Below, one piece after another: positions 22,290 to 35,300 of a DNA stretch of 64,000 bases (positions are counted from its first letter, which is position 1; the number at the start of each line of letters is the position of its first letter). The stretch covers positions 32,364,001-32,428,000 of the forward strand of contig OZ038526.1 in NCBI GenBank assembly GCA_964036665.1, read 5' to 3'. The DNA is from Gordius sp. MW1 (lineage: Eukaryota > Nematomorpha > Gordioida > Gordea > Gordiidae). The position numbers and the translations under genes were made by a program. The notes below the pieces were generated by a model that made no database searches, was not told where the DNA came from, and saw only the letters and a list, made by a program, of their open reading frames with translations.

Positions 22290-24191
22290 TCATAAATAAC
22301 AGCCACTATCTTCAACTCTTTCCACACTGATATATTTAGAAGTGATTTGCGGCGAATAACGAACGAAATCATATTGTGAACGACTTCTTTTATGCACCGT
22401 GAGCTTATTGCTGGCATTTTTTGGTTGTCGGTCTACGGCTCTATTGCTGACGTGATTAGAGTTTGATTGGATATTGGATTTGGGGGTGGTAATTTCCTCA
22501 AAACCAACTCCATTTTTATTCGTCTTAATACCCTCTAAAAACTCTCCCGACCCAGTATCTCCGTTTGGAAACCATGAAGTTTGGTAAGGTATATAATCAA
22601 TTCTACTATTAGGCTGATTTATCTTATGCGGAGAAACATATTTATTTATTGAAGTAAGGGCATTTTCCTCTATAGGCATATTTTCTGCGTCAGTTGTTTT
22701 TATAACCATGGGAAGAATTAACTTGTCCTGAACCAGGAGTCGTTCATATTTGAAAAGAGTTATTTGCAAATCTGTTTCTATTTTAAGCTTAGGCTCGACC
22801 GCTGGGCACAACCGCTTTAATAAGTTATAAGCTCTCCGTAGTGACATTCCATAGGCATACATTAAGTGCTGTACTATAACGGTTGGTGCCCGAGATCGCC
22901 CGGTTTTGCAAAAGACCAGAATTCGTTTGCCAGTATTTTTGTAATGTTCCAGAAACTTATTGATATCACGAAAACAAGTTATAACGCTATCACGGTTCGC
23001 AGTTTCGTCACTTTCCTTTTTGTTAGCTTGCGAAGATGATCCAAGAAGTCTTAAGTTGAACGGCGAATGATGATTACCTGGTTTACGATCTTGGAAGGAC
23101 GGATATTGAGTACCTAGAGATTCTGAAGTTTGTTCAAGCCATGAAATATGCGGTGCTAAATCAACGCTTAATTTGGCTCTGTTATGTGATGTTTCGCGAG
23201 AACAGGTGCAAGATCTAAATACTGTGGAGCCCCAGCCTATTTTACATTGAAGGTAAGACTCCGCTTCCTTCTCACTCATCCCACTTACGTCGAGCAAACC
23301 TTCAATGTTCAGCTTACATAAAACTTGTTCACAATAAGCCGATTCAAGATCGCTCATGTATAAATAGGGTTGAATATGAACTATGTGCCCAGTCAAAAAA
23401 TATTGATCTAAAAATGTGTCTCTGTAGACGTTATTGTTATTGGAACTTTGGACATCTAAGATAATCTTAATTTTATCTTCTAACGTTTGGTCATTAATAG
23501 GGTCATCGGGTTTAGATTGTTTAGGGTTTAAATTCATAGGTTTCACTGAGGGCAATATCACTTTAGAAGAAAAATGAGATCTGTTTGACATCGAGGTAGA
23601 GTCCAGACTACCGTTGTAACTAAAATAATTGCTATCCATGGTTATGCGACTTTCATTAATTCCTTTGAACCAACCCTTGTTCTCAACTTCACTTTGAATT
23701 ATAGAAGGGTTTGCTATGGCTTGGGGAGACATTCCAATAGTTAAATTATACCCAATATCATAGTCGAAATAATTATTCATGGATGAGTTAGATAAATCTT
23801 CGGGAGAAGTGAATGGAGATGTAAGAGATGCTTTGTCAAAACAATCGGTTCGAGTGGTGTTAGGCTTTGTTATTGTGCTATAAAAAGATGAATTATTGAT
23901 ACACAAAGGGTTCATGTGGTTATTATTGGATAGCTTAGGTACAACTGTCAGCGTAGGTTCTAATTTTGCTAATTCTTTAAGAGGATTTTCATGTTGTTTG
24001 GGAAGTGGTATGGTTCTCTGAATCCTTAAATCAGTATATGACCCGTGATTTTTTTCCGTGTATTTAACTTTGATTTTCTTTGCCAAGTTGTCAAATTTTT
24101 GCTTTATGAATGAAGCGGAAGCATTTGTTACCGATCCATATGATTCACTAGAATAGCTCCTTGGCATATTAGAGCTTGATGCAGGTTTCAT
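22290..24191 (-). CDS. Atypical dual-specificity phosphatase-like protein
   Basis: One exon, 633 residues. Residues about 268-487 form a cysteine-phosphatase domain. IVHIQPYLYMSDLES is the N-terminal strand region and LSVDLAPH carries a candidate general acid, Asp344. LVFCKTGRSRAPT is the P-loop with Cys428 and Arg434 (CX5R intact). MSLRRAYNLLKRLCP is the helix after the loop. The usual His before the catalytic Cys is Phe427. About 50 residues rich in Ser, Asn and Lys are inserted between the general-acid and P-loop segments. The N-terminal 260 and C-terminal 150 residues are Ser/Asn-rich and look disordered. Family members remove phosphate from Ser/Thr/Tyr; the His to Phe change could lower activity. 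Start chosen at the first ATG, after an in-frame stop. Confidence 0.75.
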   Translation of the reverse strand: MKPASSSNMPRSYSSESYGSVTNASASFIKQKFDNLAKKIKVKYTEKNHGSYTDLRIQRTIPLPKQHENPLKELAKLEPTLTVVPKLSNNNHMNPLCINNSSFYSTITKPNTTRTDCFDKASLTSPFTSPEDLSNSSMNNYFDYDIGYNLTIGMSPQAIANPSIIQSEVENKGWFKGINESRITMDSNYFSYNGSLDSTSMSNRSHFSSKVILPSVKPMNLNPKQSKPDDPINDQTLEDKIKIILDVQSSNNNNVYRDTFLDQYFLTGHIVHIQPYLYMSDLESAYCEQVLCKLNIEGLLDVSGMSEKEAESYLQCKIGWGSTVFRSCTCSRETSHNRAKLSVDLAPHISWLEQTSESLGTQYPSFQDRKPGNHHSPFNLRLLGSSSQANKKESDETANRDSVITCFRDINKFLEHYKNTGKRILVFCKTGRSRAPTVIVQHLMYAYGMSLRRAYNLLKRLCPAVEPKLKIETDLQITLFKYERLLVQDKLILPMVIKTTDAENMPIEENALTSINKYVSPHKINQPNSRIDYIPYQTSWFPNGDTGSGEFLEGIKTNKNGVGFEEITTPKSNIQSNSNHVSNRAVDRQPKNASNKLTVHKRSRSQYDFVRYSPQITSKYISVERVEDSGCYL

Positions 24192-26355
24192 TTAGGATCT
24201 AAATTAAAAATATAAGAAAAATTTAGCTAACTGCACATAGAATAATTCAAAAGCGAATACGCTGAAACTTGTTTAAACCGTTAGAGGAAAAAGGATTATC
24301 CTTGATAATTAATAATATGCCTATTGTCGTATGGATATTCGCACAACTCATAATTGGTAATAATATACCTGAATTGTATTATTTACGCTAAAATTTAGGT
24401 AATATTGTTCAAATGCAAAAGATAGAAAGATATATACAAAAAACGCAACAGCCTTGAAATTATAATTGGAAAAGGGCGTCGAACTAAGTAAGCTACAAAT
24501 ATCATCAATACATGAACAAGCGACCTAACAAATGAACGCGTCTTTAATATCGTGATAGATTAGCAGACAGTTGATGATATTTTGAACAAGCGTATGATCG
24601 ATCATTAATTCCTATATATAGCTATAACGATTGACCTCTACGACCTTTGTAGTAGGCTCATATCATTAATGGCACAATACATCAACATCAAATAAATAAA
24701 CCCAACAAAATAAAGTCTTCGGATTAATAGCCTTCCTATATATTATTTTTAAATTCATCCGCTTTGTCCAAAAACCATTGCTTCCTATATTAGACGATTT
24801 CTCCCAACCCACCACCTTTTATCTCATTAAATATTTCATCGATTTTTTTAGAGATTTTCACTGTTGTTTGCATCTGCCTAGCAATTAATCTAATTGCTAA
24901 CGAAAACAATTTAATTGAGTGAAATTTGAACATTGACAGTGTTTAAAATAAAAGGATTAGATAAAATTTATAAGAAAATCTTCTACCATATAAACAAAGT
25001 TCACTATAAAAAATTTAGAGATAAAATGAATGCTTTATTGTTTTATAAAAATATAAATTATAGGGTTAAAGTTTAATATTACTTCTAAAAGAGAAAATAT
25101 CATTATCATACTAATATCTATTAACGCCTGTTTTTTCAAAGCCCATACTAAAAAAATGTAACGACTAGGAAACCAACTAAAAATCGTATTCAGCCAAAAA
25201 ACGCTTTAAAACTAAAATTTATGTACCAATTACATCCACGAAACACCATGTGATTAGCAACTATAATATACACAAAACTTGCTTATAGACGTCTTTTTAT
25301 TATTATTAATATTTTAGGTGTAAAGATAAGTTTTAACTAAGTGCAAAAAAATTAATATAAGGACATCAGAAATAAAATTCTTTGATGCCTAAATATGGTT
25401 TAATAGGGATGGCACTGACCCTTAGGAAAAATATTTTCACGGATAAATAAATTATTAATATCTTTATTATTTATTCTATAATATAATCACGAAAGATTTA
25501 TAATTTACATTGTCATCTTAGTTTAAAACAAATCTTATTTATTTGAGGTTATTAACCATAAATAATTTTACATTTTGATATAAATAAGACTACACCTACA
25601 TTTAGTAGCCCTATTTGTCCGCAATCATCAACGGGCAAATTTTGGATATCATTGAACATGTATATTTGTAAACTTTGATTTAAACCCATAGCTAAACCCT
25701 TAGCAAAAAATACCGCCATCTTAAAAAAAACCAAAAAAATATATTACATTTTGCTTAAATTCTATTTATTCATATTAATTGTTTTAATATTAACATGGTG
25801 CCGCCATGATTTGGATTAGGGGCAGGTAAAAAGTCTGAAAATGATTAAAGTTTGGTAGGCAAATGGAAATTGTTGAAAATGTAATCTTCATGTGGTTCTA
25901 AAAATATTAAAATTATGAAGGGTCATCACCACTGATTAATACCATTTTAATAAAATTATATTTTATATAAGGATTTCAGAAATTCACTTGAAAAATTAAG
26001 CAAAATCCACTACTCTAAATAATTTAGAATATAAACTAAAAATGTTATTTTAAACTAAAAATGCTTGTTTTTTCCTATAATTATATTTTCAAAAACCCAA
26101 CATTTAATTTAATTTGTATCTAACTGTTGTACCTTTAAAGAGAGTTCTTGCACTTATAGGTCTATGGATAAAAAACTAATACATTAATGTGTTGATAAAC
26201 ATTTAGCCATATATATTTATTTTTAGATTGTTATTTGTTATTATTTGGAAGTTGAAATTCAATATAACATTTTGATCGAGGTAAAACATAACAAATTTTA
26301 ACCCTTATCTCTTAGTTTTATCAAGATAAAAAATGATCGAGGGTCTGCTAGAGTG
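24192..26355. other. Intergenic, AT-rich
   Basis: No gene, RNA or clear repeat recognised. Confidence 0.45.
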
Positions 26356-26359
26356 TTAT

Positions 26360-26975
26360 TTTATTATGGTATGCATATAATAGCCATATCATGAGTGCTA
26401 ATCTCCTTTTCTTTTGAGGACTTTCAGTTAAGGTGTGTTACAAACTGATCATTAGTATACTATTTTGTCATAAAGACTTTGGTGTGCCAATATATATACG
26501 CTTATGGGTGTTAGCTAGTTATTATTGTCAACAACACGTTGTGTGCTGTTCTGTGTGATTCAGTTGCATTTGACCAAAATGCAAAAAACAAATAAATGTT
26601 TACGAAAATGCATTTGTCGATTGAAATGTGTGCACCTAACTTTAACCCTACCTAAAACCCCGACCTAAAACACTAACCTCAACGTTTTCGTCTCTGTACA
26701 CCCCTCTCAAGGAGCATTTTCGTTAAATATTTATAGACATAGATATTTTGTCAGTTAAACTTTAGTCGAATGCATCGATACGATTCTGTGTAGTCATGAA
26801 CTCTAAGCTTCAGAAATGTGGCTAGAAAATAGGGTTCGTGTGATTGTGCATTAAAACTGACAACGCTTGCCCTATATTTATCTAAGATTTAGGAACAAAA
26901 GGGAGGGAGGAGATCATTAAAAAAGGGACTTTTACTAGGGAAGCACCTCTCACGATAGACTCTTGATGTGTTATT
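26360..26975 (+). repeat. Dispersed repeat, copy 1
   Basis: Shares ordered blocks with 27690-28095: CTCCTTTTCTT followed by GACTTTCAGT, GTTAGCTAGTTATTATTGTC, CTTGCCC followed by TTTATCTA, and ending CACCTCTCACGATAGAC. About 200 bp of this copy (from 26570) is absent from copy 2. Confidence 0.65.
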
Positions 26976-27689
26976 AAGTTTGTATCCTTTCGAGAGCGTA
27001 AGTCTTATAAGATGCGCTAGTTAACGTCTCTATATATTAGTAACTTTCAGAAGATTAACAAAAATATTGGTAACTGTTTAAGATAAATAATATTGTTGAT
27101 ATATAATTTAAAAAATAAACATCAAAAACTTTGACGCTATAATTTGAATGATTTTGCAAATGTCAATTTATTAGTTACTAAAAACATTTTAAACTTTTTA
27201 TAAATGTATATTGTTCGAATTATAAATTTGCTTAACTTCTAATTTTTATTAAACAGTGTTTAATTTAAAGAATCATTTTATTAAACATTTCTAAAGCTAG
27301 TAAATTATATACATTCCCCTTTCCTGTTATTTGCCCAAAATTCCTGTTTTTACTCGCGGAAAGATTTACCGACCCCTTGAAATCTCAAGACATGGAGTGG
27401 AGTTATAAAATATGATTGCTACACCCGAGACCATTCTACTATCAGAAGGATTAAGATGGTTTATTATAGTGCTCCATTGATACTTTAATATAGCTTCGAT
27501 GATAGCCAGCAACCTCACCCTAGCTTTTGATGATTCAGGTCACGGGTGACTTGAAGCCTATCCAGCAAAATAAGAGAACGTTGCTGCTTGATGACTTTTA
27601 ATATTTTATAACATTAAAGTTGGGTCTCTGTTTTAACTAAAAAAATTTTTTGTCTATGTTTTAGACTAACATGGGAGGCATTTATAACA

Positions 27690-28095
27690 AGTGTTGTGAC
27701 GGGCGCGCTAGAGGGCACGCTTTACCCACATTCTTATACTCCTTTTCTTGTGAAGACATTCAGTGTGGGTGTGTTGCAAACCAACTAATAGTGTAATATT
27801 TTTTATTAAGGACCCTGATGGATCATTAGATATATGGTTAGTGAGTGTTGGCTATTGTTATTGTCATCAAGACAGTGTGTCAACGTACCTCCTCCCCTCA
27901 TGCCTTATTTGTTTCCTCAATGTGATGGTTAAGGTAACTATAAATATGGCAAATGTGGCGGTTCTATAAAAACACGAGCGCTCGCCCCATAGTAATTTTA
28001 TCTACCATTTAGGACCATGGGGGACGAAATTATTAAAAAGGGACCTTGCACTAGAGAAGCGCATCTCACGATGGACCCTTTTAATGGTGATGGTT
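27690..28095 (+). repeat. Dispersed repeat, copy 2
   Basis: Counterpart of 26360-26975, ending GCATCTCACGATGGACCC. Neither copy has a coding frame of note or visible terminal repeats. Confidence 0.65.
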
Positions 28096-28099
28096 CTTA

Positions 28100-31000
28100 G
28101 TCTTTTACTCCTCTTAAATCGCTGGTCGAAAATGACGCGCTCCAATACAACACTATCCATAACACTGCCTTACTAATAAATTTAAATAGGTTAGAAATAA
28201 TAAACCAACATTTTTATCCAACCCGCATTTAAAAGATCGAAAACCACTCAACCCTAGATTCCTGGGACCTTTATTTTAAGTGAAGAATGTGCCTCGATGG
28301 CTCTTCTTTATTCTCTTGATGCATCAGCTACTTCACATGTTTTTGCCCCATTACATTTTGATAATGACCCCTTGCTGATGCATAGGAGCGTTATTCAGCA
28401 AGTATTTTGCCCTTTTGACATGCAATCTTTTTACCCCCTTCCAAGCTTCATGTCTAGGTATCCTCAGTAAACAATTGATTTTGTTAAAACAAATAGAATA
28501 CTTTCTAAAAAATGATATAAGACTTGCTTTATAATAAGAGACATTTAAGCATTCTCATAATTTGATATAACTTTAGACTCAGCCCATTTTAGATTATTAT
28601 GGTTTAGTTCTTTGATTTGTGTTCCCTTTTTTATTTGAACTGTGTTTGTATTTGCTATCCTTCGTCGTTGTAAAACTAAACATTTGGACTCAAAAAAGAT
28701 AGTATCTCGCTAGTGCTACCACCTCAATTTAAAGCAATTCGGATCTAAGCTAATAATAAAATCCATTCCCGTTATATGGGAATTAATTAATAAAACTTTT
28801 GAAAGAAGATGGTTCGGACACAAGAAAAACTGGATGAGTGAGGCGTTTGGTTTGTAATAGAATATAGTAATAAAATACTTTAAATCGTTTAATCAAAAAA
28901 GCAATTTCAAATCCTTCATCAATAATTCATTAAATCACTTAAATGCTTTTGCATATTATCCATATATATAAAGATTTCGCCAAAAAAAATTAACCTAATA
29001 TAAAATATCGCAATGGTTTTCCGAAAATGGCCACAAACCGGCTAACAATTTTAAATTGTATTTAACAATAAAATTACCAAGTCTTTGTTTTATTAAACAA
29101 AAGGATATTCCTAACTTTAGATAAGTTGACTTCAAATACACGATAAAGTACAAGTCTAAAAGAATAAAATATATTTACGGCTTTACGTAATTAAATCGTT
29201 TATTAATAAGTGCTATGCAATTTATATTTATTACCCTCGCCTCTTAAATTTTGGAATTTACTATCTGATTTTATAATCTAAGAATTAATAAAGGTTCTTT
29301 GTTTTTAATAAAACTTTAGATACTATAGGTTTGTCATACATTTTTTAGCTAAATTAGCATTTCTTTGATTAACACGGGTCAACAAATAAACCGCAAACTG
29401 TGTGCAGATTTTGGGAGAATTTTTTGCGGTGAACACAAATATTTTTTAGCATTTTTGCTATATGTCAAGTTTTTGAAATATTTGCCATCAAAGTTGCTAA
29501 AAACGGCAATTTTTGCGTTTTCAAACGTCAACAAATTGCAAATGAATTGGTAAAATTTAAGTTTATCATTAAAAACTCAGTTTATTTGCAAACATAAATT
29601 TGTTAGAGCTATAGTTCAATGCTCAAATAAGACGACGTTTGTGTCTATATGAATTCATTAAATTTATGCTGCAAGTTCATTAACGGCTTATTCAAAATTA
29701 TTACAACGAATGATTAAAGAATTATATTTAATGTCCAAAATTAAGATTTTATTTTACTCGAACAATTTTTAGCAATTAATGTTGCCACAATTTTTAACCA
29801 AAATTCAAACTCTAGCCAAATCTTTTTAATTTATTTATTTGCAAGTAATTGTTTACATATCCCAATACAAGCACATATATAGGAAATGAAATTTTGTTCT
29901 CAATAATGATTTTGCTTTAAATTTCATTGGCAAATATGTTTTATAGATAAAAGCAATTGAATTAATGTTTATAATACATAGCTTGCTATATTTTAAAAAC
30001 TAATACTTTTTAACATTCTCTGAAAATTTAGTAATTTAATGTTTAATCAAAAATTTTAAATACGAGTTTTTAGAAACTTCTTTGTAAAATTAGTCAATTA
30101 CATATAACGAATTAAATAGAGTGTAGTATTTAGATTATATGTATGTTTTATATCAAACGTCTTGCTCCCAATTTAAGAAATTAGTTTATATTAAGTAGTA
30201 AATAATTTAACCCTTTATATGTCTTCCTTCCTACTGTAATGGATTTCGAAATTTTATTATGTTACAAATGTGATAAAAGCAAATGCTTTCACATTAATAA
30301 TCCATTTTGTTAATTGTTTCATATTGTTATTAACAAATTTCAAGGTCATCATAACAAAAATAGCTTGATTTTAAAAGTTAATAAAATTATTAATTTTAAT
30401 CTTTTGTCAACAATTGCGGTGTCTTTTTAGCACTAAAAGTCATTCATTTCCAAAGCTTAATTTTGAGATAGAGCTTATATTATACCTAAAATATATAACT
30501 GAGAGTCCTTTCCTTCCGTTTAAAACGCATTTCTCAAAGTTGGCTCAATTATAATATAGGCGTGGAAAAGCCAAATTTTAAGCCTAATTAGTACATTTAA
30601 TAATAACACTAGGATGGCTTAGACTATAATTAGGTGAATTTTATTGATTTTTTTTTATCTTACACAAATTTGGCATTATATCTTATTTGATAAACAATAT
30701 AATTAGTTTCCTGCAGTGTTTATAATAAGTGAAGGGAAAATAATAACATCCATATAAAATTTTACCAGAAGAGCATTATTTTATCTAAATTATTTAAGCT
30801 TTTGAACGTTATTTCACGAATTTAGGAGACATATAATAATAAAATGAAAATGAAATTTATGCATACTATGGTCTTTATTAAAAAAGAGGTAAAAATAATA
30901 AATTACCCAAATACCTGAGCTTATATGAAAGGCGTTATTTTTAAACGCATTTAAAGCATATTGTTTGCAACTAGCAGCATAAACAAACATATTAAATGCT

Positions 31001-31785
31001 ATGCAATTTATAATTTTTACTTTAAGTCAACTTTGCAAACTGACCTAGTGTTTTTCGGAATGCAATAAAACGTATAATACTATTTTATATGAATTTGATA
31101 ACAATTTAACTAGCATCGAGCTTAAAAATGGTTATTAACTTACTGTTCGACCTTAAAGTTAAGTTTTAAATATTTTTGTCATGTCTAATTTCATTTTTGC
31201 ATTTTCAACTAAACATTAGCCATTTAAAATTAAATATAGATTCAACATATAAGTAACATTTGAGTTTTAAAAATGAATTGAGCACCTTTATTGGCCTTTT
31301 ATAAAGGTTACGAGGCTGATAAATAAGTACTATTAAACATAGTTAACATAACACTGGCATAATTTTGAATCGCTCTCTCTCTCTATTAACCTTATAATAA
31401 TGTAAAACTTATCAAACCTTTGATATGAAAGTGGAATTCCCTTTAAATTATTCAAATTTATGTATTACCGTAGGTTAAAATAAAAAAATTTGTGCCTTAT
31501 TGATCCAAAAATAGTTTTTAAAATGCGAAAAGATTTGATACCATATTATGCTAAATTCTTTGCATTTCAAATGATAAAAAAATCTTACTTAGTCAATGCA
31601 TACGGTCCATTAGGAAGTAAGTGTAAAATATAATTCATAGAATACTAAGAATGATCAATGAATTTGAATTTGGATTAATACTACTAATTTAGGGATGAAT
31701 ATTATTAATATGGGATGATGAATGATGCATATGTATCTAGGAATTATCACTCAGTCAAACCATAAGGTAAGTGTTTATATAAATT
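28100..31785. other. Gene-poor AT-rich DNA
   Basis: No gene recognised. Short frames at 28297-28470 and 29365-29553 lack motifs. Confidence 0.4.
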
Positions 31786-31789
31786 CTAC

Positions 31790-32060
31790 ACCCAGGGGAG
31801 TAAAGGTATATCAATATTGAGGTGTGGGATCCATAATTTGTCCATGACCCTGAGACATTGCTTCTGAGGGTGAGAGTGTATAGAAAAAGGGGGCACGACT
31901 TATGGCAAGCAGCTCATCACTTGGCCTAATGTCGGGTGTAGCCCACGTCATTTATCATAGTCAGAGGAAAGAGCATTTAATATAGGAGGCTTCATTAATC
32001 GATATTTATCGCAGGGGACACCTATACCTTCCGATTGTCCCTTAAGTCATCTGAAGGTCT
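31790..32060. other. Unexplained GC-richer island
   Basis: About 270 bp that is clearly richer in G and C than its surroundings, with no long open frame and no match to the repeat families seen here. It could be a SINE-like element, a non-coding RNA or an old exon. Confidence 0.3.
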
Positions 32061-32394
32061 TTACGATCAAGGAGAATTTTCAAGTGGATTAATTTAAAAT
32101 ATCCTATTTTTTTAACTAATGTTTTGAAAATTAATTCTATAGTGAGGTGGTGCTCAATATTAATTAGTTATATTTTTTCGATTTGTTACATTGTATAAAC
32201 GCTTTCTTTTTTAATTTTGGTAATAGAAAAGCAGTAAAGGGAATACTTAATTTTAAATCATTTTTATTCTATTAGTGATAATTACCTTGGATAAATAACA
32301 TTTTATTGTAATTATGTAAACACGTTTTGAAATGATAAAGTCGATAAAAATCATGTGTATAAGGTTCTGTAAATGAGATGCTGCAAGCATAGAG

Positions 32395-35300
32395 TAGAGC
32401 CCTGCAAAGGAACTTTTTAACCAGGATCCGACCCGACCCAAAAGCGGTAAAAAACTTTCAACCCGAACCCGACCCGAAAGCGTTTTGAATTTTTCACCCG
32501 AACCCGACCCAACCCGAAAGTAAAAAAAGTTATTGGTGTAAAATTGATAGGATATTTTAAAGGGCAACAAAATGTTATCTCCCCGAAAACAGATTTCACA
32601 ACATTTTGAAACATGTTTGCCAGAAGTGAAAGCATTCGAAAAAAATGCATTTATAAAAGTTTTTTATAATATTTAACCCAAAGAATCTCTCTTAACATGC
32701 CATTTATAATGGTAGGTACTACGAAAAAATAAAAGGCATATATTCTTAAACTATTGTTAAATTTAAATGAGTCTGTCTGTGTAATCAAGTAATTTTGATT
32801 TTAAGGCTATTAATGGTTGTGGCAATATTAAAATAAAAGGAGAAAATTGGATAATTTTTTTAAAAACTCTAAATTTCTAAATTATGCTTATAAAATAATG
32901 TTTTTTTTAAAATATATTTTAATCATCCGTTTAATAAATAATCATGATAATTTTACTTTATTCTAGTGAAGGCTGTAAACAAGGTAAGCATAAATAATTA
33001 AAAAAGAAAAATGGGAGTTCAGAAAATCGTTAAAAGGTTTTGTGATATCATTATATGTTTATCATAATTTATAACATCAATCAAGATATTTTTTTTTTTT
33101 AATGATACATTTTATTAAATGAAACTATATATACTGTAAAAATTATATGCGAGGTAAACATTCAAAAATTGCGATCGCGTTGAAATGACAAATTATAATT
33201 CCGATTTTTTGTTTTAAAAAAAAGTTTCCCTTTTGTCAAGGGTATTGGCAGCTATACGGCGCCCCAATTCTTTCAGGAGGGCTTGGGTTTTAGGCCCTAT
33301 TGTTGTAAGGGTAGTGGTCACTATAGGGCAGAAAAGGAGTGAGGAATTAAGTTCTGCGTATTTAGCTGACTTTATTCTTTCAGAATCGATAAGGGGGTCT
33401 TTGTTATGGTTTGAGGGTGCAAAGGCATCCGGACAAGTGTAGTCACATGCTAGGCATAGCCCTTTTGCCCATGGGATGAGGGTCTGTCCATCGGGTCTCT
33501 TCTTGTCGCTAAGGCAAAAAGACCATTAGGCTCCAATTGGGAGGGAAAGCCAGCCTTATTGAATGTCTTCTGTAGAAGAGCATTAACAGATGTGTGACGT
33601 AAAAATCTGGCCTTATTAAATTTGCAATGTAGGCCGTGATGACCTTTTGTACCTACAGATGAGCCACATAAGTTGCATTGATGGGGGGCAACTATATCAC
33701 AACCTAGGCGGAGCCCTGTTGCGATCCTGAACTCGTTGTTGGAGAGTTGAAGGTCATGGGTCCGACTTGGGATGGCCTCCAACCACTCGTGGCCGGACCT
33801 TGATGCAAAACTTCTTAAAGCTGGTAACTCCTCCAACGAAGCGCCCGATATAAGAGTTTTAAGGGCATGGTCGTAGAGAGGAGTGTTCCAACTTTTTTGA
33901 GAGTTTATGGTAGGGAATGGAGTCTTAGGGTCGGACAAAGAGCTCCACATGTCGAGAGCGATTTGGGTAAAGGGATCTGGTTGATCGATTATTTTGTCGA
34001 TGATTGGTTTGGCTGAAAGTCGGCTCGAGATGAAGGCCGACAAAGCTACTAGAGGGGGTGATCTCAGGCCCAAACCACCATGTTTTGTGGGGAGACACGC
34101 TTGTTTCCATTGGGACCCTGTAAAAGAAAGGTTTGTGATTTCCTCGACTACACCTTTGAGTTTTTGGTCGAATATAGATAGATAGAGCATTAGGATTTAA
34201 AAATGAGGTGGATGACCTGAAGATATGATTTATCTTAGGTAAAGAATAGCAGTTTTGAATTAAAAAGAAAGCCTGGTGGGCTGGCAAGTAAGAAAGGAGG
34301 GGTTTGATTTCTACTAGTTTTTGTATTGTCTCTGTTAATGACTTATTACAAGGGTGTGAGCCACCTACGGGAGATCCTAAGTGCGTTAGTTCGTTAGGGT
34401 GAATATGTTTGAAAGCGTCAAAGTATGGGTCTAGGCTTAAAGAGTCAGTATTGTTTTTGCAAACCTCGGTCTTGCTATGATTTAGATGGAGACCAATTTT
34501 TGAAGCCTCGACTTCTAGATAAGAGAGGGCTTCTTTGACGTCTTCGGCATTTCCCTTGATGGTACCATCGTCTAGGTACCACAAGTTGATAGATTATATT
34601 TAGAGGCTAGGTCTTCAGTCAGGGACTTTATACCTAGGCAGAATAGTAGGGGGCCTAGCGGGTCTCCTTGTTAAATGCCGTCACTCGATGCAATTATTTT
34701 GGAATTAAAGTTGAGCATGGAAGTAGGAGCGTAGCACGCGTTAAGGAAAATGGAGTACTCGGGAAGAGATTTGTAAGCCTCGGTTAAGAAGTGTGACCTG
34801 TAGATCGTGTTAAATGCGTTTTTGAAGTCAATCTTAGCTAGGATCGAATGGTCGGGATGGGCTAGGGCTATGCGAACAGCGTGAGAGGCGATTTCACAAC
34901 CACCCTTGGTTCCGAAACCTAGTTGGATAGGAGCTAATTGATCTGCAATGTCGGATTTTACTCGTGCAATGATAAGTTTGCAGCATATGCGTCTAAAAAT
35001 TGAACCCATGGCAATTGGACGAAGGCCACCATCAGGTTTGGTGAGAGATATTAAGGTGGCCCCAAAAAAATAGGGAGAGATCGCGTCAGGTACTAAGCCT
35101 TTAATAACCTGGTTAAGGAAGGTTGCTAGGGTGGATGTGAAGTGGCCAGACCTGTCAATGTGAGGTCTTGTTAATTCTATTAAATGTGAAGCACGGAAGC
35201 CGTCTAAACCAGAACCTACTGAGGATTTTTTAAAAGAACCGATAGCCTCGAGAATTTCGGGCGATGTGAAGTCCTTGAAGGGGGAGTTGATTGTAGGGGG

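Noticed and set aside
28297-28470. 57-codon open frame
   Set aside because: No motif, no supporting splice sites and length compatible with chance.
33233-33442. Plus-strand open frame
   Set aside because: Shadow of the minus-strand C-terminal part of the reverse transcriptase pseudogene.
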